A DNA stretch of 56,611 bases from Fibrobacter succinogenes (GTDB taxonomy: Bacteria; Fibrobacterota; Fibrobacteria; Fibrobacterales; Fibrobacteraceae), in NCBI GenBank assembly GCA_902779055.1, contig CACZAD010000027.1, positions 1 to 56,611 of the forward strand. Reading direction: 5' to 3'. Under the pieces are notes generated by a model that saw only the letters and a program-made list of their open reading frames with translations, searched no databases and had not been told where the DNA came from. The position numbers and the translations under genes were made by a program. Below are positions 9,601-17,380 of the stretch, piece after piece (the stretch's first letter is position 1; each line of letters begins with the position of its first letter).

Positions 9601-12600
9601 AATCGCCTGTATCGGTACCAGGACGGCATGACGAGTACGGCGTTGTCCGATCTCAGTCTGTATTTTGGCGAGGCGACTTCAGAGGAATGGACGCGAAACA
9701 GGTGGATTAAGGATGTCGAAATCGTTTCGCCGAAGTTGATGCATTTGGACGATTCTGAACATTCCCATCTATATGCGGTCGGGAATGCGGGCAACTCGTC
9801 GAGCCTGAATATCCAATACAAAAATGAAATCAGCGAAAAGCAACCCTTGGAGTTGGTGGAATTGCGTGCGAATTTGGGGCCTGGCAAATACCGCCTTCTG
9901 TATCTGAATGATTCGGTGTACTATCCGATTGGCGATGAGCTGATTGAAATCCAAACAGCGGGCGATTACAGACTTGCTTGGTTCAATGTGAATATGCTTC
10001 AGGGGAATACCCAGTTCCTTTTGACGTGGGGTGGGGATTCGACTGGTCAAGGTGGTTATTGCAGCCGTTATAATTTGGTGATTGGAAAACATGTAAAGAA
10101 TACCAATCTGGGTACGGTTTCGTCCCTGTTCGGGGAACTTTCTGTTACTTTCCCCACGGGCTCGCTTGACACCAGCGATGACTTCACGGTTCGCACTATT
10201 GCTGCTGATAAATACGATTTCAGCGTGTACAACGATTTGCCCATAACAGGGCCAATCATGGAAGTTCTGCCGTCAAAGGAGTTCAAAAATCCAGATGCTT
10301 TGCCACGCGTTCAAATAAAGATATCCAAGTCCGAAATGCAAGATATGAAGGTTACGCCGAGTACACTGAAATTGTACAAGGTCGACATTAAGAATAAGAG
10401 GTTTGTCCCGTTAGACAATGTCTTGTATGGTTATCTGGATGCGGATGGAAATGCCGCGGTCGCCAATGGATTCGATATGGCGAAATGCGAAACGTGGAAT
10501 AATCCTGATTGTTATCCAGGTGCAGATAGTCTCTGGGAATACATCTTGATTTCTGGCGTGACAAAGACGTTCTCGATTTTTGCCGCGATAGATTCAAGAC
10601 TGGTTGAAAACTCTGATTTTAAGCTGGAAATCCTGCCTGCCGTTGCCACTACGCCGGAACGGGATATCCGAGTAAACGGCTTGACAAAATTTGATTTATA
10701 TGTGGATAATGATTCTTTGTGGAAAGACAGTGGCGATGTGACTCCGGTAAAGCCGTTGCCGTACACCCTGGATGCCGACGGAATCGCCCATGTGCAGCTT
10801 CCGAGACGCGGAACGGTGATAGATACGAACTATGTATTTGTCGTTGCCAGGAATGATTCCGCTGAATTGCCCCTGGCTCCCGATGTTGCCCGCGCATTGA
10901 CAGTCCCGGCTGTTTTTGCCTGCTCTGTTCCGCCTGATTCTGTATGGCTCGGCCTTGACAATGGGTTCATGGCGTATGGAGCGACTTGTAACCAGCCTGG
11001 GAATGGGACCCTCTCGCTATACTTGAACAATAAGCTAGTGACAGAAATACATTCTGAAATCCCGGACACCATTATTTATGATGGTTCCAGGAAGATTGGA
11101 ACGTCTGTCGTTGGAAAGATTGGCAATGGCGTGTATGAATCACGTTATTTGGGGATGTCTGTATTAGGAAACGAGATGCAGATGGCGGGCCCGAAGGTGT
11201 ATACTGATTCTGCCCGTCCGGAAGTTTCTCTCTGGAACGTTTCGGATTCTACGGATGTCCTGAACAGGATTTTTGTGGTCTCTGCGAAGGTCGAAGATTC
11301 CGAATCGGGAGTTGCCAAGGTGGAAATCCGACCGATGTTGGGTACTACCCCGCTTAAGGCTGTCTTGGCGCAGCCCGATTCTAACGGTATGGTCTCGGCC
11401 AATATCCGCGTAAGCCGTAAGCAACTGGCAAATTGCGTTGGGTGTAATCTTGCGATTACCATGCGGACGGAAGATTATGGCCACAACTATGTCGAGACAA
11501 GCTACGTATCTCGGCCCCTTTATCCTTATCCGCAATCTCTGGCATTGTGGTACCCGGCAAGGGAAGGCTTCGGATGGATTTCTCGCGAAATACTGGGAAC
11601 ACACCATGATTTGAGCCTGGCAATGTACAAGCCTTGGCTTAACGATGTCGGCCTGTATTTCTATCGGGACAGGGATAGGGCCGTTGGCGATGGAAATGTT
11701 TCCCTCGGAACGTCCAGTTCGTACACGTTCGAATCCCGTATAAACTTCGGCTATCCTCAAGAGAGCAAATGGCGCCGCATCATGGGCTTTTCTGGTGCTG
11801 ACCTTGATATGGAAATCCAAGTCAGGAATCGCGATTTGCGTCTAGTAGAACAGGGCCGTGGTTGGATCGCAGAGAATGTGCTGCCTCAAGAAAAAGCATG
11901 GAGCCATATTGTTGTCTCTGTTGATTCTAATGATGTCAATTTCTACGTAGATGGAAATCTGGCCAAAACTAGGCCGTCGGGTATTTTCGCGAACAGGGAA
12001 TTCAATGGGAAATTCTCGATGGGTGAAACTGCGACCATGGAAAATTTTGTTGGCCATATCGCGGATGTCCGCATGTATCTGTCGGCTTTGAGCGCCGAAC
12101 AGGTGATGGAACTGTCGAAACCGATTTCGGACGAGGGCGTAGAAGCGCAGCTGATAATAGTCAATGTGAATGACATGAATGTTGTAAGCGGGTTTGACCG
12201 CCAGTTTACCTGCTCGGTTGTCGGCAATAATTTCTACCGTTCGAGCCGTGAAGGCGCTACACTGAACATGTCGGTGGATGTTGCTCATGCTGGGGTATAC
12301 AACCTTGTGCTTTATGCCCGTTCTGCGCAATTGGATGCTGCCGAGGTTGAGTTCGGCGGTTCTTCAAAACAGAAGGGAATAATGCCTCTGGCCTCTGTAT
12401 GGAAGGCCTATATGGTGCCCAATGTGGCTCTTGATATTGGTTCGGGATTGCAGAACTTCGAGTTGTCTGTACCTGCCGGAGTCGATATTGCAGGCTTGGC
12501 CCTGGCCACGGAAGATGTCCCTGCGCAGGATATTGCATGGAATGTGACAGATGATAGCGGGATGCCGCCAGTACAATCCAGTAAAGTGAAGACTCTGGTG

Positions 12601-13113
12601 CGTTATGAAAGTTTTGCCGATTCGGCAATGTTGCGCCCGCGTATTCGTATTGTGAACATCTCTGGTGAAGTGATTCACGGTTATTCTGTGCGGTACTATT
12701 TCCGGGGAGAGAATCCCTCAAGAGTTCGTGCGTCTGCGTTCTTCCCGACGGATGGCTCGACACTGTCGGTTTATTCGGAAAGCAATAGCACCGGATACGT
12801 TGAATGGAGTTTCGCGGATTCTGTAATTCAGGTGAACGGTTCTCCGTTCTATGGCAGTGGTCCGCACTTTGGGTTGAATGATATTGACTGGAATGGTTGG
12901 TATTCTGCTGATGATCCGTCGTTCGTCCCGAATGCATCTAATAATTTTGTGGAAAACAAGGGAATTATTGTCCTCGATAATGAAAATAATTTGATAGGTG
13001 GCTCCTGTGCCGAAATGGAAGATGAAATCGAGGAACCTGGGCATGACGGTTGGATCCTGTCCTATGGAATTGATTTGATGCCTTCCGTAAAGGACATGTG
13101 GGTAAAGGATTAA
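6637..13113 (+). CDS. Giant secreted protein, C-terminal part: Ig-like, FlgD-like, LamG and CBM-like modules
   Basis: The 2,158 residues continue the gene at 2184 after a +1 frame change; the open frame extends back to about 6562, across the upstream stop. Visible modules are a FlgD-type Ig-like domain around 7350-7600 (IEIRDSSDAHV ... VIWNGMDD ... GKYTVVI), many beta-rich spacers, a VDxTAP-like boundary before ~11220, a LamG/concanavalin-like domain at about 11700-12110 (HIVVSVDSNDVNFYVDG, then GHIADVRMYLSALS), and a C-terminal beta-sandwich at about 12590-13000 resembling family 3 carbohydrate-binding modules (RPRIRIVN ... GYSVRYYF). No internal signal peptide supports independent export, so it depends on the upstream ORF. 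A surface glycan-binding role is inferred. Confidence 0.7.
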   Translation: MTAGLVYDTTKPPAGVWFYQDDSQYHLRWSGLPDSSELRVFFLGSAFGKTCSALQGGVSVNLDKGCRVEAQNHNSFEMASEYLNDYPMMVPPPFTDSVMILSGDSGHVVMDAKGAFRVAGNHIDPLAGHNIPVYFGSSEKAGLPIMGQTVGADDVNVLQMGWSVHPNEFGLSFTWDGYMDSKSLPAEGTVKVYAEVTSVDGENAFADVQTKNLRVSTGSLQVVLDTLLPAFPLIDKIGSTEIRHSVKIPYGILNKDARVTIEIRDSSDAHVATLLKDELVKAHSGVRAHSVIWNGMDDKNKISVDPGKYTVVITALPDGVSDTTQRVEARASLPVVPGGTMVDVTPGDRSHTDSVSIYVSEAVIDSSSGRKINRYEPIADFFVEAELKGKYLPENVRNAELVTEFGGKQHPLRFTPERFSLGIKRQRESLKLVAVYWIDRWIQSCTDVWEKPTGTKNESLVNAQDFNFNAHHLQDTISIDYDAAGTFGYLGMLDLEDIDKQTGFHMFVITWKDWVQWKQNNNGLKLDTAVFLKMKEDLRENILWDFSKAGVDEVVIPPPGLGGYIPLFPKNLESCGPGGNPFIVELVGNSNNNFYDNNEKIKPEECDNERYRKLKFDIVLSIPPVYWNADVDCDNLVNRTVHFDSENSALYGTSDGYFHMLANKKAGVSRAKNLFDGSHWQLYPAYGHLTPFETQHLPFFSADELYDESNPFLFADEFAGYTQRSRFTLKFYNDPSDTLYQSRHFVAHMFAPQAGYPRSITNDGSVLETDFMDAGEIDFYVGMNKTYGAVAAECGDSAKTVNYPAKGAKPKNQENGKYYLLGSRIHHYYNDYSDSAWLNLFTLRGDTASYFKNLSNSSPSSENLYKISNSPFDPDSLNLLHLDSAKFATGGSYVRRLSTDVFLDPDSYDASSKQFSVDVSLPVPLSGGIEATDTTYLKVAGSPTVQTYFIKDKLYIDAANWTQSVRYRRSLDPLFQLPERSKTKELKLNRLYRYQDGMTSTALSDLSLYFGEATSEEWTRNRWIKDVEIVSPKLMHLDDSEHSHLYAVGNAGNSSSLNIQYKNEISEKQPLELVELRANLGPGKYRLLYLNDSVYYPIGDELIEIQTAGDYRLAWFNVNMLQGNTQFLLTWGGDSTGQGGYCSRYNLVIGKHVKNTNLGTVSSLFGELSVTFPTGSLDTSDDFTVRTIAADKYDFSVYNDLPITGPIMEVLPSKEFKNPDALPRVQIKISKSEMQDMKVTPSTLKLYKVDIKNKRFVPLDNVLYGYLDADGNAAVANGFDMAKCETWNNPDCYPGADSLWEYILISGVTKTFSIFAAIDSRLVENSDFKLEILPAVATTPERDIRVNGLTKFDLYVDNDSLWKDSGDVTPVKPLPYTLDADGIAHVQLPRRGTVIDTNYVFVVARNDSAELPLAPDVARALTVPAVFACSVPPDSVWLGLDNGFMAYGATCNQPGNGTLSLYLNNKLVTEIHSEIPDTIIYDGSRKIGTSVVGKIGNGVYESRYLGMSVLGNEMQMAGPKVYTDSARPEVSLWNVSDSTDVLNRIFVVSAKVEDSESGVAKVEIRPMLGTTPLKAVLAQPDSNGMVSANIRVSRKQLANCVGCNLAITMRTEDYGHNYVETSYVSRPLYPYPQSLALWYPAREGFGWISREILGTHHDLSLAMYKPWLNDVGLYFYRDRDRAVGDGNVSLGTSSSYTFESRINFGYPQESKWRRIMGFSGADLDMEIQVRNRDLRLVEQGRGWIAENVLPQEKAWSHIVVSVDSNDVNFYVDGNLAKTRPSGIFANREFNGKFSMGETATMENFVGHIADVRMYLSALSAEQVMELSKPISDEGVEAQLIIVNVNDMNVVSGFDRQFTCSVVGNNFYRSSREGATLNMSVDVAHAGVYNLVLYARSAQLDAAEVEFGGSSKQKGIMPLASVWKAYMVPNVALDIGSGLQNFELSVPAGVDIAGLALATEDVPAQDIAWNVTDDSGMPPVQSSKVKTLVRYESFADSAMLRPRIRIVNISGEVIHGYSVRYYFRGENPSRVRASAFFPTDGSTLSVYSESNSTGYVEWSFADSVIQVNGSPFYGSGPHFGLNDIDWNGWYSADDPSFVPNASNNFVENKGIIVLDNENNLIGGSCAEMEDEIEEPGHDGWILSYGIDLMPSVKDMWVKD

Positions 13114-13127
13114 GACAGGGAAACATT

Positions 13128-13796
13128 ATGAAAAAGATGATTAGATTTGTTGGTGTTGGAGTATTGCTGATGGCGGTTCAGTCGTTCGCCTTGGATTTGA
13201 AGACCGTATTTGACAATCAGGCGAAATCGGCCTTCCCGGATACATGCGAAATGCAAATTCGGACTACAATCACGCTCCCTAATCAAAAACCGCAGTCTGT
13301 CGACATGTCCGTGATTAATGCGGGCGATGATAAGTCCATGACGACAATTTATTCCCGCATGATACAGATGAAGACCATTCAGAATGGCGATAGAATAAAG
13401 GTCATTGATTTAAAATCGGGGAAGACGCTTCCTGCTCAAAGTGTAAAACAGCAAAATCCGGCTGGCATAACGAAAAAGATGGGTTCTCCTGCCGATTACA
13501 AGAATCCTGTCAAGGAAGGAAGTCTCTGGAAACTTGTCCCGAAGGATGATTCAAGGCCGACTCTATACTATTCTGCTGCAAAGAAGCGCGTCGTAAAAAT
13601 GACATCGCAATTTAACGGGGCGAATACCGAAAGTTCGTTTGAATACTGCGACAATTCGTGTACGCTTCCCGGTACACTCAAGAAGGTTGAAATAAACACT
13701 ATTCTTGCCGATGGAAATACGACCAAAGTCGTGATGGATATCCTGGAAGCGGAAAGGAGAAGAGTTCTCCCGCCCAAGATGTTCGATATGGAATAG
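13128..13796 (+). CDS. LolA-like outer-membrane lipoprotein-sorting family protein
   Basis: The 222-residue product starts at the ATG after GACAGGG; an earlier in-frame ATG at 13098 lies inside the preceding gene. A signal peptide (MKKMIRFVGVGVLLMAVQSFA) is followed by a beta-rich protein with features of the LolA/LolB-like fold: a repeated outer strand pattern (MTTIYSRMIQMKTIQNGDRIKVIDLKSG in broken form) and a late TLKKVEI ... VVMDILEAE segment. Periplasmic location is expected. It sits 14 bp behind the giant surface-protein gene, and a strong terminator follows, so the two are probably co-transcribed. It could help traffic a lipid or lipoprotein connected with that protein; this is inference. 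Confidence 0.6.
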   Translation: MKKMIRFVGVGVLLMAVQSFALDLKTVFDNQAKSAFPDTCEMQIRTTITLPNQKPQSVDMSVINAGDDKSMTTIYSRMIQMKTIQNGDRIKVIDLKSGKTLPAQSVKQQNPAGITKKMGSPADYKNPVKEGSLWKLVPKDDSRPTLYYSAAKKRVVKMTSQFNGANTESSFEYCDNSCTLPGTLKKVEINTILADGNTTKVVMDILEAERRRVLPPKMFDME

Positions 13797-13845
13797 AATC
13801 TCCGTTCTGATTCGGCGAGACAGGGAATCCATTTTTACACTGCCT

Positions 13846-13876
13846 TGCCGGCCTTGATGCCGGCATCGCTTTTTTT
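13846..13876 (+). terminator. Rho-independent terminator
   Basis: A perfect 7-bp stem TGCCGGC / GCCGGCA with a CTTGAT loop is followed by TCGC and a T7 tract. It closes the operon that begins near 1233. Confidence 0.85.
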
Positions 13877-13963
13877 GCGATGCACTTTATCCGTATTTTT
13901 TGCTGATTATCAGGAACTTTTTTTTGGCCCGAATTTTTCGGGAAATAGGTGTATATTACAGGT

Positions 13964-14329
13964 ATGCGTTTGTTGAAGTCCATCGTTTGTGTATTGCTTA
14001 TGCTCAGCCTTGTCGGCTGTGCAGTGAGCCGTAATCCGAATCCCATGATTCGTTATGCGCTGAATACGGGAACCACTCTGGCGGGGCCGGGCATGGCCGC
14101 ATTGTGTTTCGCCGGGGCGATAAGCGACGAAGACCATCCCGATGAGGAAGCCGATATGATTGCCGGATTCGGGTTGCTTGGTATTGCCGCGGGTTTTACC
14201 ACCGGATTCGTTCTTGGCGGTACCGTGGGCTTTTTCAAGTGGATGTTCAACGGGTTTGAAGACGACATCTTCGCGGGCGCGGAGCCCTTGCCCGAAGAAA
14301 TCCTGCCGCCCGAGAGGGCCGACGATTAA
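13964..14329 (+). CDS. Small predicted lipoprotein with glycine-rich hydrophobic segments
   Basis: The 121-residue product starts at MRLLKS; an ATG five codons upstream is less likely because the lipoprotein signal is already complete from here. The lipobox is LVGC. Two Gly/Ala-rich hydrophobic stretches (AGPGMAALCFAGAI and GLLGIAAGFTTGFVLGGTVGFF) flank an acidic loop (DEDHPDEEAD), resembling glycine-zipper membrane proteins. Function is not recognised. The end overlaps the end of the convergent murJ gene by 4 bp, so no terminator separates them. Confidence 0.6.
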   Translation: MRLLKSIVCVLLMLSLVGCAVSRNPNPMIRYALNTGTTLAGPGMAALCFAGAISDEDHPDEEADMIAGFGLLGIAAGFTTGFVLGGTVGFFKWMFNGFEDDIFAGAEPLPEEILPPERADD

Positions 14330-15918
14330 CGCGCGAGGTGAAGCTTGCGGAGCACCTTGCCGAGGAGTTCGTTCAGGATGTCCTTCGCGTCTTTGCTGCC
14401 GAGGTAGCGCTGGATGATGAGCGTGAGCGTGAATAGCGCGATGCCGGCGGCGCAGGCGTAGATGACGAGCAGTACAAGGCTCGTGTTGCGGACGAACTCG
14501 CCGGAGACGCGGTCGAGGCCGATGGCGGCGAATATCATGATGCCGAAGGCGACGAGCGCGCGGACCATGTTCAGGAGCGCGTCCTTCATGCCGTCGGTGC
14601 CGTTCTTTTTGGCCCACATGAATATCATGGAGAGCACCTGCAGTATGGCGCCTGTAGCGCCTACGATGGGCACGCTCTTGATGCCGAGTCCCACTTCGGG
14701 AGCGCCGAGCAAAATGTACGCGGGAATGGTCGCGGCGAAGATGCCGGTGTTGAGGAGGGTGGGCACCCACATGCGTTCGCAGGCGTAGAAGCTGCGCACG
14801 AGTACGGCCTGCAGGCAGAGCCCGAGGCTTACGGGCAGGTACCAGCGGAGGATTTCGGAAATGGCTTCGGTGGTTTCGCGCTGGAAGGCGCCGCGTTCAA
14901 AGAGGATGCGCACCGCCGGGAAGCTCAGGGCCCATACGGCGACCACTGCGGGGATCAATATGCAGAACATGCGCGAGAGGCTCTTCCAGATTTTGCGGTT
15001 GAGCTGCGGGAAGTCGCCTTCCTTGACGAGACGCGCCATGTCGGGGTAGCTCGTGACGCTTACGGAGAACCCGAAGACCGCCACCAGCGTGTACATGACG
15101 CGGTAGGCGTAGTTGAGGCTCGAGATGCCGCCGGTGCCGAAGTTCGCGCCGAAGCTCCTGATGATGAATTCGAGCCCGAACATGGAGCCCACGCCGAGAG
15201 ACATCGGGAGCATCATCTTGAAGTAGCGCACGATATCGGGATGGGTGGGCTGCACGATAAGCTCGTAGTGCACGCCGCCACGCCGGGCGCCGAGAATCTG
15301 GAGCGCGAAGAAGCCGACGAAGGCGCCCACCGGCACGCCCCAGGCGAATCCTTCCAGGCCGTAATCCGTGCCGGTGTACTTGCCGAGCGCGATACCCGCG
15401 ATGCCGCCGAGCACGATGGCCACGTTGTAGATGAGGCCCGTGAGCGAGGGGATAAGGAACTGCTTGCGGGTGTGCTGCACGGCCACCAGGATGCTGCCCA
15501 CGAAGATGAACACCTGGCCCGGCAAGATAATGCGGCCATAGTACGTGGCGCGCTCGATAAGTTCCGGCGTGGCGCCGTCTACGGTAAGCAACTGCAAGAG
15601 TTCCTGCATCCAGATGAATGCGGGAACCACGAGAATCAGGAGCGCGATGCCGAAGGTGTTCAGGACGTTGCTGAAGAATTTCCAGCCGCCCTTCTCGTCG
15701 CCTGCCACCTTGTAGCCCGTGAAAATCGGGATGAAGATGATGGAGAGGAACCCGGTACTCACCACATGGTTCAGGATGTCCGGAACCATGAAGGCGAGGT
15801 CGAGCGCGTTCTTTTCGAGAGAGACGCCCGCTGCGTGTGCGAGCAGCATTTCACGGAAAATTCCGAGAACGCGGCTCAGGAGCATGGATACGGCGACAAT
15901 TATGGCGGCTTTGTTCAT
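14326..15918 (-). CDS. murJ: Lipid II flippase MurJ (MviN family)
   Basis: The 530-residue polytopic protein has the length and topology of MurJ, the MOP-superfamily flippase that moves lipid II across the inner membrane for peptidoglycan synthesis. The N-terminus shows the family pattern SRVLGIFREMLLA, and later segments include LNYAYRVMYTLVAVFGFSVS in the usual position. More than a dozen hydrophobic helices can be counted. The start ATG has no strong Shine-Dalgarno sequence. It is likely essential. Its 3' end overlaps the convergent small lipoprotein gene. Confidence 0.92.
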   Translation of the reverse strand: MNKAAIIVAVSMLLSRVLGIFREMLLAHAAGVSLEKNALDLAFMVPDILNHVVSTGFLSIIFIPIFTGYKVAGDEKGGWKFFSNVLNTFGIALLILVVPAFIWMQELLQLLTVDGATPELIERATYYGRIILPGQVFIFVGSILVAVQHTRKQFLIPSLTGLIYNVAIVLGGIAGIALGKYTGTDYGLEGFAWGVPVGAFVGFFALQILGARRGGVHYELIVQPTHPDIVRYFKMMLPMSLGVGSMFGLEFIIRSFGANFGTGGISSLNYAYRVMYTLVAVFGFSVSVTSYPDMARLVKEGDFPQLNRKIWKSLSRMFCILIPAVVAVWALSFPAVRILFERGAFQRETTEAISEILRWYLPVSLGLCLQAVLVRSFYACERMWVPTLLNTGIFAATIPAYILLGAPEVGLGIKSVPIVGATGAILQVLSMIFMWAKKNGTDGMKDALLNMVRALVAFGIMIFAAIGLDRVSGEFVRNTSLVLLVIYACAAGIALFTLTLIIQRYLGSKDAKDILNELLGKVLRKLHLAR

Positions 15919-15960
15919 GACACCATAAGATAGAAAGTTATCGCGCGTACCGGGCTATGG

Positions 15961-17346
15961 TTACGGGATGTTGTTGGGCGTGATTCCGTATTCGCGTGCG
16001 GCTTGCAGGAAGAAGACGACGGAACTGCCGTTCTCGAAGTTGCCCTCTTCTTGCTGCTTCACGAATTCGTTGGACGCCGATTCGTAGGCATTTTCGAATG
16101 TCGCGTTTTCGTGAGCGAGCATGGTCGTCTCGAGGAATCCGAGCGACGTGCTACCCTTTTCGCCGGCCCAGCCGATGAACATGTGGTTCGAGGTGCGTAC
16201 GATATACACTTGGAACCCGATGGCTTCGAGGACGGATGCCACGAGGTACGAGAACTCGTTGCATACGGCCTGCTTGCTGCGGAGCACTTCGATGGGGTAG
16301 TTTACCTTCTGCCCGATGCTGCCCGCGCCGTTATTTTCGATGTAGTGGATTTTGCGCTTCTGCAGCACTTCGAAAACGGCCTTCACCACGCGCGAGGAAC
16401 TCTGCGTCATCGTTTCGTCTTCGGAATACTGCTGATAGACCTTGAGCGTGTTTCCCGGGAGGAGCGCGGCCACCTCGTCGAGGATATGCGGGATGGAGTC
16501 CATGTTCGGGGTTACCCATACGGCCGAGTACCACTCGCGATTCTTGACGCTGGCGACTTCACCGCCGTTCACTTGCATGGGGTGTATGGTCACCTGTTCG
16601 GAGGTGGAGTAGAAGAGGATTTCGTGGTCGTTTTCGAGCGCGTAGGCTTCGACCTGGATGTTCGCCTTCGTCGGGGTCGTAATTGCGAGGAGGGCGTCGT
16701 TGTCGAACTTGTAGGTGGGTGTGAGCACGATTTTGGAGTCGGGATTGAGGGAACCCGTGACGGTAGCCGTATCGGTGAATCCCTCGATCCAGGACTTGAC
16801 CATCACTTTTTTCCAGCGGCAGGCAGTTGAGGTGCTGCGGTCGCATGTTTGGCGCAGGCCCACGCCGATAGGTATGCCCGCTTCGTTGTCCTGTCCGCTG
16901 GAGAGGTCCCCGTACATGAGCGGGTAGAGGTTCGCGAAGGCGCCGTTGATTTCTGGCTTGATAGAAGCGATCCAGCCGGCGAGAGTGTGGATCACGTCTC
17001 GCGAATAGATGTCGGTGTAGACGCTGTCGTAAAGTTTTTCATAGAGCGAGTCGTAGTCGGCGAGCTTGAGGCTGTCGAGGAGCGCGTCGCGGACGGAATC
17101 CATCCAGGCGTCGGCGAATGCGTTGTTGAAGAGGACTTTGTAGACCGTGTCGACGTAGGGTTTGGCATAGAGGCTGTCCCAGAGGGTGCCGGTGATTTCG
17201 TCTCGGAGCACGTCGGCGAGCGAGTCGACGTTGACTTCGGCGGCGTCCTTGCCGTCTACGCCGTCCACGCCATCTGCGCCGCTACAGGCGCCGAGGATTG
17301 CGAGAGCCGATACAATCGCTATTTTCGGGAAAATCTTTTTCAGCAT
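15961..17346 (-). CDS. Lipoprotein with transglutaminase-like C-terminal domain and GxDG linker
   Basis: The start is MLKKIFPK, preceded by AAGGAGA; the open frame extends further upstream only by running through the glycosyltransferase gene. The 461-residue product has a lipobox (ALAILGAC), then a short collagen-like run of GADGVDGVDGKD, then a helical region rich in DSL/YDS repeats. The C-terminal part is transglutaminase-like: Cys362 in KQAVCNEFSY, His388 in SNHMFIGW and an acidic residue near 406 in FLETT form a plausible Cys-His-acid triad. A cell-envelope protease or cross-linking role is possible but unproven. It is 34 bp downstream of the GT4 gene on the same strand. Confidence 0.65.
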   Translation of the reverse strand: MLKKIFPKIAIVSALAILGACSGADGVDGVDGKDAAEVNVDSLADVLRDEITGTLWDSLYAKPYVDTVYKVLFNNAFADAWMDSVRDALLDSLKLADYDSLYEKLYDSVYTDIYSRDVIHTLAGWIASIKPEINGAFANLYPLMYGDLSSGQDNEAGIPIGVGLRQTCDRSTSTACRWKKVMVKSWIEGFTDTATVTGSLNPDSKIVLTPTYKFDNDALLAITTPTKANIQVEAYALENDHEILFYSTSEQVTIHPMQVNGGEVASVKNREWYSAVWVTPNMDSIPHILDEVAALLPGNTLKVYQQYSEDETMTQSSSRVVKAVFEVLQKRKIHYIENNGAGSIGQKVNYPIEVLRSKQAVCNEFSYLVASVLEAIGFQVYIVRTSNHMFIGWAGEKGSTSLGFLETTMLAHENATFENAYESASNEFVKQQEEGNFENGSSVVFFLQAAREYGITPNNIP

Positions 17347-17380
17347 TATGTCTCCTTCTTTTTTTGCTTTTCTTGACAAT

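Noticed and set aside
11720..11740. TTCGAATCC, resembling a tRNA T-arm
   Set aside because: No acceptor, D or anticodon arm around it; it lies inside the giant coding sequence.
15241..15933. Plus-strand open frame of 230 codons
   Set aside because: Antisense shadow of murJ; the murJ protein is clearly recognisable.
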